This document shows positions 23,440-34,322 of a stretch of DNA of 64,000 nt, piece after piece; position 1 is the first letter of the stretch, and each line of letters opens with the position of its first letter. The DNA lies in the NCBI GenBank assembly GCA_009767595.1, contig VSDK01015318.1:410067-474066 (forward strand), written 5' to 3'. The notes under the pieces are model-generated. The model was not told where the DNA came from. It was given only the letters and a program-made list of their open reading frames with translations, and did not search any database. The translations under genes were made by a program, and so were the position numbers. This DNA is from Symbiodinium kawagutii. Its lineage: Eukaryota > Sar > Dinophyceae > Suessiales > Symbiodiniaceae.

Positions 23440-23694
23440 CTGCAACGCCTGCACTCCATCAGGACAGAGCTCGAAGCGCAACCTGCGGGAGTCAGAAAGC
23501 ACTGGTGGCCATGGAGGTTGAGGTTCCAATGGCCTGCAATCCAGCACTGATTGGTGAACCACCCCTGTGAAAAATATGAGTCAACCAACCACTTGTTGAG
23601 ATCACTAGGGAAAATAGATGAAAATAGGAAATGTTCGAAACCACAGGTCAAATCACTTGCTCTATAACGGGAAGGAACAACGCTTGGGAACATA
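23440..23694 (-). CDS. Two exons spliced across element B5, unknown protein
   Basis: Exon 1 (23694-23642) follows TATTTTAG, reads MFPSVVPSRYRASDLTC and ends one base into a codon at TGTG|GTTTCG. Exon 2 (23546-23440) follows the acceptor CCAATCAG, supplies TG to complete that codon, then reads LDCRPLEPQPPWPPVLSDSR and RLRFELCPDGVQALQ, ending at CAG|GTGCGC. The 95-nt intron 23547-23641 is element B5, and the phases agree (1 into 1). No family recognised. Confidence 0.6.
23547..23645 (+). mobile_element. B-family element B5, acting as an intron
   Basis: CTGATTGGTGAACCACCCCT ... CTAGGGAAAATAGATGAAAA ... TTCGAAACCACAG. The minus-strand gene uses its tips as GT donor and AG acceptor. Confidence 0.8.
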
Positions 23695-23885
23695 CTAAAA
23701 TAATTGGGATGCTTGTCAATCTGAGGAAATATGTCCGTGAACTAAGCTGCACTCCACAGCAAACACAACGATTGACACATCGTGAATCGGTGTAGGGTCC
23801 GATGGTTCCAACGAACCAGTTGCTGACTCTGAGTTATGGCTCCAGCGTCTCGATAGTGCCCGCCGTCCAGGGAATTCCACGAATC

Positions 23886-24068
23886 TTAAATGACGAGTTC
23901 GTCCCGTGCGCGACGGGACACTGCTGTGAATGTTGCATTAAACTCATCGCGGCGAGCCATGTGAGCCATGGTAAGCCATGCTTCACCAGCCGCTGATATG
24001 AGATCAGTCCCCATCTTTGACCGTTTGAAATAGTAACAAATGATGACAACGACCCAGACTCCCAGAAA
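23886..24068 (-). CDS. Probable C-terminal exon, single-pass membrane protein
   Basis: An AGGTCTGCAG acceptor is followed by FLGVWVVVIICYYFKRSK, which looks like a transmembrane helix with a basic stop-transfer end. Then come MGTDLISAAGEAWLTMAHMA and RRDEFNATFTAVSRRARDEL, and a TAA. The exon is exactly 61 codons in phase 0. Family unknown. It lies 190 bases upstream of the B5 gene on the same strand. Confidence 0.55.
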   Translation of the reverse strand, partial: FLGVWVVVIICYYFKRSKMGTDLISAAGEAWLTMAHMARRDEFNATFTAVSRRARDELVI

Positions 24069-25093
24069 CTGCAGACCTGGTGTTGGCTGTGCATGCGAAC
24101 AGTCAGACCTCTGATGGTGAACTGCACTACCCGACATGGGAGGATCCAATTTCCAAACACTCAAACATGACATGCATGCCACATGTGATGAACAAAAAAG
24201 CTTCCTTGCGCTAGGATGACTTACATTTGTTCCATTTCATTCACGTGACAACACTGCAAGGCATTGCAACACGATAACATGCAATACCATCACACACACA
24301 CCTTTATCGTTCAATCTGCATTCATGCATTCTTGGGGTGGGCTAAACCCCTTCCCCATGATTCACCGTCTCAGAATCTATAAACACAACATAAGTGCTTC
24401 TACCAGCCTCCAAGTACACAAATGTGTAATCACTTGCAGGTCACCCAATATCTACAATCATGGCAGTGTGGAAACTCAATGGTCAAATCTCCGACTATGT
24501 GCCCCTAGTTCATGCGAATTCTCAAAAAACTCGGGAATGCTCCTGAGCACACTTGCAGGTTATAGTCTCTTATAGTGGTGTTTTCTAACGTTGAGGCCGC
24601 TGGCATGTTATGCAAGCCATCTTTCCCTCTCACAAAGGTACAGCGCGCCACTGTATCAGCAATCCCTCTGAAATCCTAGCTTCACAGAGCACAGCTCGAT
24701 TGACCCAAAACCAGCTAGCTGATACCCAATAGTTATGTAAAAAGTTGGGTTTATCATGGAATTTCATGGAATTTCATGGAATTTCTGCATGCTGTCATGA
24801 TGTCTCCCATCCATCCCCGGTCACGGTTGCAACATCCTGAACCATGGCCGTAGCGTCTCCGGGCCGACCTGCCGGACCTGCCGGACGCGGATTCCACTCG
24901 CAGGAGCTGGACGGGGTCTTCCAGGTCTTGGACCTCCGGGAGGCTCGGAGCTGGGGATCATGGGTACAGCATAGCTAGCATCATGGTTAACCATTCACCA
25001 ACAAACCCATGGTTAATAGTAGCTGGTTAATCGTTAATAATAGGGGATAATAAGCAACAATAGTAGATAGTAGGGGATATACCAGCTATATAT

Positions 25094-25214
25094 GGCGAGT
25101 TGGGTCAAGCGGTTAACCAACCAATTTCATGGGGGATGATAACCAGCAATAAGTCGGAAAACAAGCTGGTTAATGATGGGGAAGCAGGGGGACTAAGGGT
25201 TTTGACCCACAGCC
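25094..25214 (-). mobile_element. C-family element C6
   Basis: GGCGAGTTGGGTCAAG ... TTTTGACCCACAGCC, reverse orientation, flanked by ATAT on both sides (25090-25093, 25215-25218). Confidence 0.8.
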
Positions 25215-25612
25215 ATATTATAGTTACTATAAATATAGCTAGCTAATAAATATACTAGTATCATGGTTGTAGCATTATGCATTGATATAGCTTATGATTG
25301 TAGTTTATAGTTAGTTAATAACATTAATATTAGTATATTTATCGTGACAAATAGTGATAAACTGTCTGTAATTGGTTTTGATATTGTTAGTTGAATGATA
25401 CCCAGCTTTTCTCTGAGTATCAAATCTGGGTTGTTAGCGTTGGTTATAGAAATTATGCATTGATAATGACATGAATATTAGTACTGTATATTTAAATAGT
25501 GGTAAACCGTTTATAATCAGTTGATTATTATGTTTCAGTTCAATGATCTGTTCAGTGGTGCTTAAAAATAACTACTGGATGAATACTAGCTAGCACATAA
25601 ATCAAAACCCGC

Positions 25613-26089
25613 TTGTTTTTTGCACTTGTCTTTAGAATTCTGTGCAAATGCTTAATCAAAATAGGACAATGTTCCATCAAATCGGCTTGCGCTTTCACTG
25701 TCTCATCCTGCACCCTTCATGCCCTTCAAGGGCAACTCGGCGACATCGTCTCAATTCTTTACGTTGTTGATGCGTCCGAGTCGTCGTACTCCAATTCAGA
25801 AATGGCAGGTGATGGATACCGTGGCAGGCTCTCAGAAGATCTCAGAAACAAGGAGCTCAAACAAACAATGACTTTCAATCAGTTGGCTATGGGTCAGTTC
25901 ACCCCGTACCCCTGGTTCCCCATCATTAACCACCGTTTTGCCTATGATTGTTACTTAGAACCTTCGATTCTTGGTTGGTTAATATTGACCCACTGCCAGT
26001 TCAAAATTTCCGCATCATCCAAATCGTCAGAAAGAACAATTGTGGCTGAAGAGACATTGACAAGTTGCTGGTTTCAGAGCTGTTGTTAG
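25613..26089 (+). CDS. Possible exons around element C7, unknown protein
   Basis: The plus frame stays open for 158 codons through element C7. Outside the element it reads LGDIVSILYVVDASESSYSN before and FKISASSKSSERTIVAEETL after, both protein-like. Excising C7 plus one target copy (117 nt) keeps the frame. A GC donor (TTG|GCTATGG) and the AG of the AGTT target would also splice in frame. An alternative donor GCAG|GTGATG exists upstream at about 25807. Confidence 0.4.
   Translation: MFFALVFRILCKCLIKIGQCSIKSACAFTVSSCTLHALQGQLGDIVSILYVVDASESSYSNSEMAGDGYRGRLSEDLRNKELKQTMTFNQLAMGQFTPYPWFPIINHRFAYDCYLEPSILGWLILTHCQFKISASSKSSERTIVAEETLTSCWFQSCC
25885..25997 (+). mobile_element. C-family element C7
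   Basis: GGCTATGGGTCAGTTCACCC ... ATATTGACCCACTGCC, flanked by AGTT on both sides (25881-25884, 25998-26001). Confidence 0.85.
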
Positions 26090-26261
26090 GAACATGCCTG
26101 ATTTCAGTCCGTGATTCGAAGGGAAGAAATTGTCACTCTTTCTTGTTGTTGTATTATCATTGGGGACTATCATTCTAAAGCGATATCCGTCCGAAGTGAT
26201 ACATGTCACCTTTCGGTGCAATGAGCCATTGAACATGCCTGGAATCAATCAGGCTCCAATA

Positions 26262-26711
26262 TCAATTTTCCTCCCATCCATCAGGTCCCACCTGGCATAG
26301 ATCAAAAATAGTGCCAGCCTGCTGGCGAATATGCTTGCGGTTCTGCTCGAAGGACCATGGGGAAGAGTTAGGAACGAAACGATCAAGGTGCCACCGCAAG
26401 CACAAATGATGAAAGACACAAGTTGATTCCAAGATATCATGGAAATGGACCACTGGATAGAAGTACATCAAATGCGGACATCTTCCAACATGCACGTGGC
26501 ATGGTTCACCACACAAGGAGCAGTCTGTCATGACAGCAAATCCCGCATTTGCCAAATTCAGTCGCCTGCCTGTCTCAGGCCTCGGTTCATGAAGAAAATG
26601 TGTGCGTGACACTGAATCATTGAAGCACATTGGTCCTGTGGAACCATCTTTTTGTGATGTAAAACCACCACACTCAAAAAATCTCAAAAACAACAGGAGC
26701 CCACCAAACAA
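26262..26711 (-). CDS. Probable long exon, Cys/His-rich, unknown protein
   Basis: 149 codons open on the minus strand. Contains SVSRTHFLHEPRPETGRRLN, TDCSLCGEPCHVHVGRCPHL (a C-x2-C-x3-C-x6-C pattern with histidines) and LRWHLDRFVPNSSPWSFEQN. The Cys/His cluster could bind a metal, but it fits no family I can name. Start and splice sites are unresolved. Confidence 0.4.
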   Translation of the reverse strand: MFGGLLLFLRFFECGGFTSQKDGSTGPMCFNDSVSRTHFLHEPRPETGRRLNLANAGFAVMTDCSLCGEPCHVHVGRCPHLMYFYPVVHFHDILESTCVFHHLCLRWHLDRFVPNSSPWSFEQNRKHIRQQAGTIFDLCQVGPDGWEEN

Positions 26712-26789
26712 GCCTAGTTCTTCGCCTCTTCACGATATCCAAAATGTACACAAATCCCATACAAGGAAACTAGCAAACTAGCAAGCAAA

Positions 26790-26880
26790 AGCACGAACGA
26801 ACGAACGAACGAACGAACGAACGAACGAACGAACGAACGAACGAACAAACAAGCAAGCAAGCAAACAAACAAACAAACAA
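26790..26880. repeat. CGAA / AACA tetramer microsatellite
   Basis: (ACGA)n followed by (AGCA)n and (AACA)n. Confidence 0.9.
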
Positions 26881-27829
26881 GTAGAAACATGAGCAAAGGA
26901 CAAATGCATGATAAGAGTCGAATAGGTGGATGGACAAAAATACTTGGATGCACAAACAAAGGGAATGGATAAAATAGACACGATAGAATTAGAATAGGAT
27001 GGGCTGATAGATGCACCCACAAAGGGAGAGGAAGTTACGGAACAGGTACGGCGAACCCAACAGGCGCAGAGATGGCTCGACAAATAAGTGCTACAAGGTC
27101 AGCCACATGTTACTTATATGTATCACTAGGGAAAATTGTATATGTATCAAATTAGTGTTATGTAATTAGTGTCAAAGAAAACTAGGAAAAAAAAACACAT
27201 CTACATGTTTGTGTGCATGCGTGCCGTAATGAATCAAAAGCCATACGAATGCACATATATACACCTCAAGGTGAATTGAACAGATGAACGTGCGCACGCG
27301 CACGCTAGCAAGTTACATAGTTCTATGAGTTAATAGTCATGACTAAATATTTAGATGTCAATGTGTAGATTATTGATGAATGTAAAGGAACATGCGGATA
27401 CACCGTATAGGAGCAGAAGTATCAAGAGGACAATCTGCGCAAACAAACACAATCCTAAACAAATATGGGCACACAAAAAAGCTATGCAATATCATAAAGA
27501 CATGCATCGAAATGCATATGTGTATGCATGCAGGTGACACATTGCAACCAATTGACACACAAGCAAACACAAAAACAACAAACATATCAAGGCACATTTT
27601 GCTCCAGGTTCTTTGCTAAAAAAAGTTTGGGATGTAATTAGGCTACAGATATGGGATCTTGCGAGTAAATGCTCGCAAGAAAACAAGGAAGCAAACAAAC
27701 AAACTGCAACAGCTGACGCATTGAATTTAACCTTCCACAAAGAGAGTTATACAACAGTGAGAAATCTGTGGGGCTCTTTAGTTTTGAAGATTTGTACCAC
27801 AGGAGTTGCACCTTTGTGAACCTGCAACC

Positions 27830-27949
27830 TGCATTGTTGCTTTCCCAATCCTGAAATGCTCCAACTGGGGTGGGCCAAAGGGCATTGACGATCAAATGAG
27901 CAATGCTACCCACCGCGAAGCAACAATCAAACAGGAGTGATGATATCAA
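27830..27949 (-). CDS. Probable exon, unknown protein
   Basis: Minus frame FDCCFAVGSIAHLIVNALWP, then TPVGAFQDWESNNA, followed by a donor AATGCAG|GTTGCAGG near 27830. Partly hydrophobic. No family recognised. Confidence 0.35.
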
Positions 27950-28278
27950 TCAGCACAGGCCACGACAATCGATCATGAAGCGGCCATCATTTGCCATAAA
28001 TAAGCCACTCTCTCTCTCTCTCTAGCCAATTGCCAAGCAATAATTCGCAAGAACCGTGCAACGCGGTGCACCCTGTTGACCATTTGGCACTAGGGGCTAA
28101 TCATAGTCACACGACGTATAGAGCCATCACTGACCAGCCAAGCAAAAAACATACAACTCAGCCATGAAATGCGCTAGAGTTGCCATCAAAAACATGCAAA
28201 TCAGCCATGGAATGATGCAACACACGCAACATCTCACCAGAATTTCACCCAAAAAATCCGCTGAGAACGGCAACATCT

Positions 28279-28388
28279 GGTGGTTGCTTAAAATAGGGGT
28301 ACCCTGAAAATCATCGAATATTGGTTGTGTGTAGGAGTAGTAGGAAACCAACCATTTTTGGGGTCCCCCTATGACTTGAGAACCTGCC
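28279..28388 (+). mobile_element. D-family element D2
   Basis: GGTGGTTGCTTAAAATAGGG ... CCATTTTTGGGGTCCCCCTA, then TGACTTGAGAACCTGCC. Flanks ATCT and ATTT, a near 4-bp duplication. Confidence 0.75.
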
Positions 28389-28549
28389 ATTTGCTGGTTA
28401 TAATCCCTATTAACCATGAATTAGCCATTATAAATCCTCATAAACATGTCATTTTGCTGGTTATAATCCCTACTAACCATTAATTAGCCGTTATAAATCC
28501 GCATAGACATGTCATATTGTTGGTTAGAATCCGTAGTAACCATTAATGG
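28387..28549. repeat. 63-bp tandem repeat, 2.6 copies
   Basis: Units start TGCTGGTTATAATCCCTA at 28392, 28455 and 28518, exactly 63 bp apart. It sits between elements D2 and E2. Confidence 0.85.
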
Positions 28550-28670
28550 TAACCCAGGATTCATAAACCCCTGGTTGATTAATAGGGGGTCTCCCCCAAG
28601 CGCCTTAGTTTCCCTTTAGAATGGTACCCCCCCAATTAATAAACCTAGGGTTTATGAATCCTGGGTAACC
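28548..28670 (+). mobile_element. E-family element E2
   Basis: GGTAACCCAGGATTCATAAA ... AGGGTTTATGAATCCTGGGT ending AACC; a long near-perfect inverted repeat. It lies 25 bases beyond a minus-strand donor GTGAGA. Confidence 0.85.
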
Positions 28671-28695
28671 GTTTATTGAGAAACCACCATCTCAC

Positions 28696-28778
28696 ATGTT
28701 CCCGCAACCGCTGAGGCTTTGGCTCCGCGACTTCCTTCCCAACGACACAGGGCTCAAAGCCGCAGTGGTGGAGCCCCG
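28696..28778 (-). CDS. Probable exon, unknown protein
   Basis: A GCGCAG acceptor is followed by GLHHCGFEPCVVGKEVAEPK and PQRLREH, up to a donor CAT|GTGAGA. 83 nt. No family recognised. Confidence 0.4.
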
Positions 28779-28865
28779 CTGCGCGCGCACGCGCTCCTAG
28801 GGGGGGAAGAGGTGACTTAGTGGGAGCAGATTTGGGGGGACATCTGAAGGATTCTGAAGGGATAT

Positions 28866-28930
28866 CATCTTGATTGGTTGGTCTCATCTTGATTGGTTGG
28901 TCTCATCTTGATTGGTTGGTCTCATCTTGA
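28866..28930. repeat. 20-bp tandem repeat
   Basis: CATCTTGATTGGTTGGTCTC repeated about 3.3 times. The 28.98-29.44 kb stretch continues with looser GATATCATCTTGAGGGATAT words. Confidence 0.85.
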
Positions 28931-29186
28931 AAACTAGTCAACTTGAAAAAAAGGGCATTCTTAAGCGAAATTTTTGGATATCTCATCTCCTGATATCATC
29001 ATCTTAGGAGATATCTCCATATCATCTTAGGGGATGCCTACTTGATATATACCTCCTTGAGTCTATGGGATACGTCATCGGAAAGATTCTTAAGAAAAAA
29101 ATACTCCACTTGAAAAATGTCAAATGGTTCACCCTCCAAATCCACAGGATTCTTGGAGGGTCACCTGAACAATTTATCATCTTAAA

Positions 29187-29282
29187 TGGTTGGTGCAACC
29201 CCTATGAAAAATATTATTGTCAACCAACCATTGATTAACAATTACTAGGGAAAATTGAAAAATGTGTGAAACCACCAACCAG
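29187..29282 (+). mobile_element. B-family element B6
   Basis: TGGTTGGTGCAACCCCTATG ... TTACTAGGGAAAATTGAAAA ... TGTGAAACCACCAACCAG. Confidence 0.85.
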
Positions 29283-29669
29283 TTCAAGGAATACCTCCTT
29301 GAGTCCAAGGGATATGTCATCTTCAGGAATTTTGAGGGAAATCAATGGATATCATCTTGAGGGATCGCATCTCCAGGCAAATCATCTTCAGGGATATGTC
29401 ATCTTCAGTCGTAGGGATTCTTAAAGGATATCTCCTTGAGTTCCCAAGAATTATTGCTGAATTGCTGATGGTGAGAGCATGCACTCCCTGAAGGTTCATA
29501 CAAATAATCAACTAGTGTAAGGCTGCACTTGGTATGGGTCTTTGAGATGGTTGGGATGCAATATTTCGTGCAATGATGCTTGGGATGAAGATGTCAACGC
29601 CTCTTGTATCAGTAGCGGTCTGCTAGTGCCTTGGGGCCCTGGTCGCAAATGCATACCAAACGATACTAG

Positions 29670-29888
29670 TCAATAACCGCACACTAAAAAAAATACGGGC
29701 GACAATGCAAAAGTGTTAGAATCATTTGGTACGGCACGTGAATGAAAGTGGCAAGCTGCAAGAGCACTGACTATCATGCATTTATCTTCATCAAGCGCCA
29801 AACCCTTGGTGCCAGCAAAAGAAGGGTATGAGTACAAATTAGTAGCAACAAGAAGGCAACGCCTAGCAAACCACATCATACACGACAT
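29670..29888 (-). CDS. Probable exon, unknown protein
   Basis: Minus frame MWFARRCLLVATNLYSYPSF, AGTKGLALDEDKCMIVSALA, then CHFHSRAVPNDSNTFALS. Boundaries unresolved and no family recognised. Confidence 0.35.
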   Translation of the reverse strand: MSCMMWFARRCLLVATNLYSYPSFAGTKGLALDEDKCMIVSALAACHFHSRAVPNDSNTFALSPVFFLVCGY

Positions 29889-30292
29889 AGCATGATGGCA
29901 TGTTCACAGCCGGTGCATCGCAAAACAAGGCTTGATCCCTTCAAAGCTGAAGTCAACAAACAACCATCAAAGCCCAGGTAACCCTGGCCATCTCGGAAAG
30001 AATCCATTTTATGCGGCACTGCAACCTCGCAGCACCTTTCCGTGACCAGAACTCAGAATGTGTTGCATGTGCTCAACGGCATCTCAGAGCTCGAGTCTGT
30101 AATGAACTTCTTCAGCGAACACGTATCCTATGTTTTCAAAGGTTTCTCCTGATTTGAAGCTATGCACCCTTCAATGCATTGTGCATTGCCCCGCTACTCT
30201 GTCTGAATAATTCGTTCTGAGTCTTGGATCACCTGAATTCATCTGATCATCTGTCATCATCTGCCATCCCAAGCCACATCCAACGAGGCACC

Positions 30293-33069
30293 GGGGGAAC
30301 GTCCGGCTTGCAGTCAAGATTGTAGGTACCCGATGGATTGATGCTTTGGACCTGAGCCAACCCAGGCACAAAGCAACCAAGGGTCTCTGGCTTAACAACC
30401 AATACTGGCGGTGGTGATTTGAATCTCATGTAAGACTGCCATGCATGGTCCACGCGCTCAAATCATAAACTAACAGTTGTACACAAATATTTTCGTGAAG
30501 GTCCAATGTGTGCTAAAAAAGGGGGCGGTTCTGGTTGAGCCACAGTTTTAGTTGCATGCCTGTTCTTAGAACCCGTATGATCGACAACCACCTTCCCTCC
30601 CTCTGAATGGCCGATCCCGCCTTTGCCAGTATCCAGTCGTTCTGCGAAACGCTGAAATACCTCAACGCCCGAAGCATTCTGAGTTCTGCGTGGCGCAAAG
30701 ATCACTAGTGACAAGCTCCAGGTAGATACACGGGCACCCGAAAAAAACATCAGCAAAGAACTGCCAAGCCGTGTCTCTCTTTGCAATTCAACTGCTGCAT
30801 GTGCGCTTGCAACAATTTGCAAACTGACACGTCCTATCCGCATGCGGCATGCGTCTTTACCACATGAACCAGAATTGATGAACATCACGACAATTTACTC
30901 AATCATGCTGCTGTTGATCATTGATCTTAGCATGAAAATCAACATTGCAACAAAAGACATCTTTGTAGTGACTACATGTAACTATACCATCAACCTGGTA
31001 CCCACTATTTTGCCACCAAAATGTCAGCCGGAAAGAAGCAGTTCCCTCCTACCGCTGGCACTTGTCAGCTGCAGCCAGCGTCAGGAGCCGATGATGATCA
31101 AACATGGGTTGCGGCAGTAGGAAAGTTAATGTTGGTTTCTGATTAGTATCTATACCTGTTGGTTTCATCTATTTTCATTACTATAGGGGGGGGTTACACT
31201 AATCAGAAACCAGCATTATGAAGCTTCACATGGATTGCATTCCAAAAAATCTAATGCCTCACATTTTCTTGACTTCACTAAATGAGGGCAGGAGGTCCCT
31301 GAAGCATCCTGAAGCTTTGGACAACCCTTGGGGGTGAGACGCATCCATCGTCCGCCCACCGTTGCATCACCGCTTCACCGTTTCGGCGTGTTCCTGGGCG
31401 CCCCGTACTCCACGACATCACCGGGTTCGAACTCTACAAGGCCGAACGAGGCACGACCTGATGCAGGGTGTGACTCGAAATCCGTAGTTTTTTTGGACAT
31501 GGGGAACACTGGTTGCTGCTGGGTGGTGGTTTTCACCACTCATGAAAAAGATGAGTCAACCAACCACAGCTGTTAATAACATTTTTTGGGAAAATGATTC
31601 AATTTTCAATGAAATCACGAGCCACTTTGGAAACAAGAACACCTTGATAAATCACCTATAGAAGACTTGCCATACTAGACCCTGAAGACGACACCCTGCA
31701 CCTTCAAGTGCTTGACATGTCCAGGGATGAAAGGGAGTCCAAAATGTGGTAACAAGAGTAACACCCAAAACGAGACGCATGGGAAACCATAGCCCAAAAG
31801 ATCAACATTCGTTCGATCTTCCAACCAATTCCATTGGTGGCAATCAAAGCAACCGTTCCATCCAGTCTTGACCCTCAAGCAGCCCGTTTTCGTCAAGCCA
31901 CTCTCGCGAGCTTGTGCACAAGAGCGGATCTTCTCGGGAGGAACGCCGGGTTTACCTAAGATGGTGCGATGGATCCGCGTTGGGATCAATGACTTGGCGC
32001 AGCCAAATCATACCTGATCTGGTTGGTGGTTGAACCACCCCTATGAAAAATATTGAAGAGTCAACCAACCAACGCTTGTTCCAACTAGGGAAAATAGACA
32101 TGTTTTTAGTTAAAACCACTAGCCAGTCATTCAATCGAAAGTGACCGGCATCAAACTGAAGAGAGCCCACCAGGAAGAATCTGGAAACCAAAGGCCAAAA
32201 AACCTTCGCAGTTCAAAGAAATCCCAGCTTTCAAACAAAGTTTCGGTACCATACCATGCCATGCGTCTCTCACACATTGGTGGTGGCTGTGAAACAGGCC
32301 CTGGAACAACTGCCGGCATCCCGCAATTTGCACTGACTCCATGTTTGGTTCTTGTTCCTATAGCTGCTCCTTGTCCAGGCACTTGGTCATCTTGGACTCA
32401 CTTGCTTGCCCAAAATTTCCCAACAGCCAAGATCAAGCAAGCACGGTATTAGAAAAGCTTGTGATTGACACGGCAAGAATTCTTACATGTTTGACACCGA
32501 ACCCCTCGACAAAGCATCAAAAAACCAACTTGCATGCTTCTAATCAATTCAAAAAAATCCTTACCTAAACTCACAATAAACCCATGTCCTCACCAAGGCA
32601 GCAAGTCAGTGGCTGAAGGGCACGGCCTATTCAGCGCTCCGGCGGCGTCGCCCCGTCGCATGAACCCACCGAGCCGCCCGGCAGTCCAGGTCGTAGAGCC
32701 CGCTGGCTTTGACCGCCACCACCTGGCGCTTCGCCCTCCATGTGGGCCTTGGGATCCTCCATGTGGACCTTGTCACTTTGAAACTACTGGCGTTCATCAA
32801 TTAGCCGAACGGCGCAATCTATTCTGGCAGATGCTCCAAAAACATCCAAGGATCAGAAGCAATTTAACATGTTCATCTTTAAAAATCTTCAAGTCCAACC
32901 AAGTTCGACTTGATTTGCCTGTTCCAAAGGCCCACCTGGTATCGGTTGCTGTTCATAACTTGGGGGAGGCACCGCTTGCTGGTGGCCTTGGCTGGAATCC
33001 AGGATCCTTGGCTGGCACTGTAGTACTCCACCACTTCTCCCAGCTTAAAATTGCTTGCCTGGGCGGCCA
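30293..33069 (-). CDS. SH3-like 'VEYYSASQ-WIPAK / YNLDCKPDVPP' repeat-domain gene (partial)
   Basis: Separate minus-strand exons carry pieces of one small beta-rich repeat. Exon 33069-32936 follows a TTTCATCAG acceptor and reads FKLGEVVEYYSASQGSWIPA, then KATSKRCLPQVMNSNRYQ, ending at CAG|GTGGGC. Exon 31508-31375 begins at the AG tip of element B7 and reads FPMSKKTTDFESHPASG and GLVEFEPGDVVEYGAPRNTP. Exon 30351-30293 follows a pyrimidine-rich acceptor and reads VQSINPSGTYNLDCKPDVPP, up to a GT. The pattern resembles a domain I recall as common in dinoflagellate proteins; function unknown. Elements B7 and B8 lie within the span. Intervening exons at 31.7-32.4 kb and 30.5-30.9 kb are open in several frames and were not assigned. 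Whether all three pieces are one gene is inference. Confidence 0.45.
30463..30888 (-). CDS. Possible exon region, unknown protein
   Basis: 141 open codons on the minus strand, including VEVFQRFAERLDTGKGGIGH and HATKTVAQPEPPPFLAHIG. Lies inside the span of the SH3-like-repeat gene, on the same strand. Splice sites unresolved. Confidence 0.3.
   Translation of the reverse strand: MMFINSGSCGKDACRMRIGRVSLQIVASAHAAVELQRETRLGSSLLMFFSGARVSTWSLSLVIFAPRRTQNASGVEVFQRFAERLDTGKGGIGHSEGGKVVVDHTGSKNRHATKTVAQPEPPPFLAHIGPSRKYLCTTVSL
31128..31217. repeat. Single-copy palindromic element
   Basis: Inverted repeat AATGTTGGTTTCTGATTAGT / ACTAATCAGAAACCAGCATT around TTTCATCTATTTTCATTACT. MITE-like, but not assignable to families A to E. 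Confidence 0.65.
31509..31624 (+). mobile_element. B-family element B7
   Basis: CTGGTTGCTGCTGGGTGGTG ... GAGTCAACCAACCACAGCTG ... TTTTTTGGGAAAATGATTCA. On the minus strand its tip ends AGCAACCAG, directly before the exon at 31508. Confidence 0.7.
31680..31960 (-). CDS. Coding-like region, frame unresolved
   Basis: Two or more minus frames are protein-like: one with IPTRIHRTILGKPGVPPEK, another with REWLDENGLLEGQDWMERLL. The donors CTTAG|GTAAAC (31954 area) and TTGAAG|GTGCAG (31700 area) are good. The first frame faintly recalls the N-terminal 'IPxxIHxT' of some glycosyltransferases, but this is weak. Confidence 0.3.
32019..32126 (+). mobile_element. B-family element B8
   Basis: CTGGTTGGTGGTTGAACCAC ... 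CCAACTAGGGAAAATAGACA ... TTAAAACCACTAGCCAG. Flanks TGAT and TCAT differ at one base. Confidence 0.85.
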
Positions 33070-34184
33070 CTGATGAAATGTGAGCAGGAGGGAGGAACCA
33101 AAGAATGCAAACTTCTCGGGGAACTTTGGATGTTTTAGGAGATTGGTTAGTGGTTTCTATAGGGGGTAAAACCATTAATAGTGGTTGATAATAGGGGATA
33201 ATAAGCAACAATAGTGGTTCAACAACTACTGCTTGGAGATTGAGTTCATGAAACGCTTTGAATCACATTGTGCATGAGAAGGCTTTTGGACTTCAAAAGA
33301 AGTACCGAACAACTGTAATCTCTAAATCTACCGTACGCAGTCTCGCCAGCCACGAAGTTACCAATGCAAGCACTCTACAAAAGGCTTCTTTTTTCAGGAC
33401 TGTCATGTCATGGCACTGGTTGACCTATTTTTCAACCCACAAAATGCCATGTTTCATGCGGGCTCCCCTGCCTCTGTCTCCTGCGACCTGTAGCACGCTC
33501 CAGCGCGACGGGCCCGAACCAATTCCTTCCGTAAGAATCATAGGCTACCAGGCGTATCACGCGCTTGTGCCATAGCATCATTCTTTAATATATTTTTAGT
33601 GGTTACATGGTCAATCATATCCCAAAAATACTAAAAACCTAAGTGAGTGGGTATAAGCCATCCAGACTAATTTAGCAAACCAATTTGTTGATGAAGTCAA
33701 TCTAACGTCGTCCGTTAGTATAATTTCACATTGCTTGGCCATCCTGTCTTCACCTAAGCTTCAACTAAGCACCGATACACGTAAGCTGCTTTCTGAGGCA
33801 AACAAAATGGGGGCATTCTGAACCAAAATGCTTGAAGTGTTCATGGACAGTTGCACTGATCACTAAAGCAAACCAACAGCACACAACTTATTTAATATCC
33901 AAAACAGCTATGTATCAAAAACAAAATCACCAAGCAAGCGACGAGAAAGCAATAAATAGGCTGCAACGATGGCATTGCATTTCTGAAATCCACTTAGGCA
34001 ATATCAAATGCCGAATGCATAAATATATCTGCACAATTGCCTGCACTCAGAAGTCCAAACCTGTTGGATTTATGACCGAAAATCACCAGTTGAGAAATCT
34101 GTTCATGTAAACCACTACTACCACTACTAACCACCATTCACTACAACTACTAACCACCATTCACTCCAACTACTACCCACACTA

Positions 34185-34322
34185 CAAGGTGGGCCCCCTT
34201 AGTTAGCGATTTGTTGGTTCATAACTAGGGTAACCACTAGGCAAATGGTAGATATAAACCCAGCTTGTTAAATGCCGAATCTTAAGCAACTTATAACGTT
34301 TGGGTTTGGGGGGCCCATCTTG
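34185..34322 (-). mobile_element. A-family element A5
   Basis: CAAGGTGGGCCCCCTTAGTT ... GGGGGGCCCATCTTG, reverse orientation, TA on both sides. Contains the subfamily-specific GAATCTTAAGCAACTTATAA. Confidence 0.85.

Noticed and set aside
31680-31960. Glycosyltransferase call from an IPTRIHRT motif
   Set aside because: The frame is separated from upstream exons by a stop, and a competing frame with a better donor exists; motif too short.
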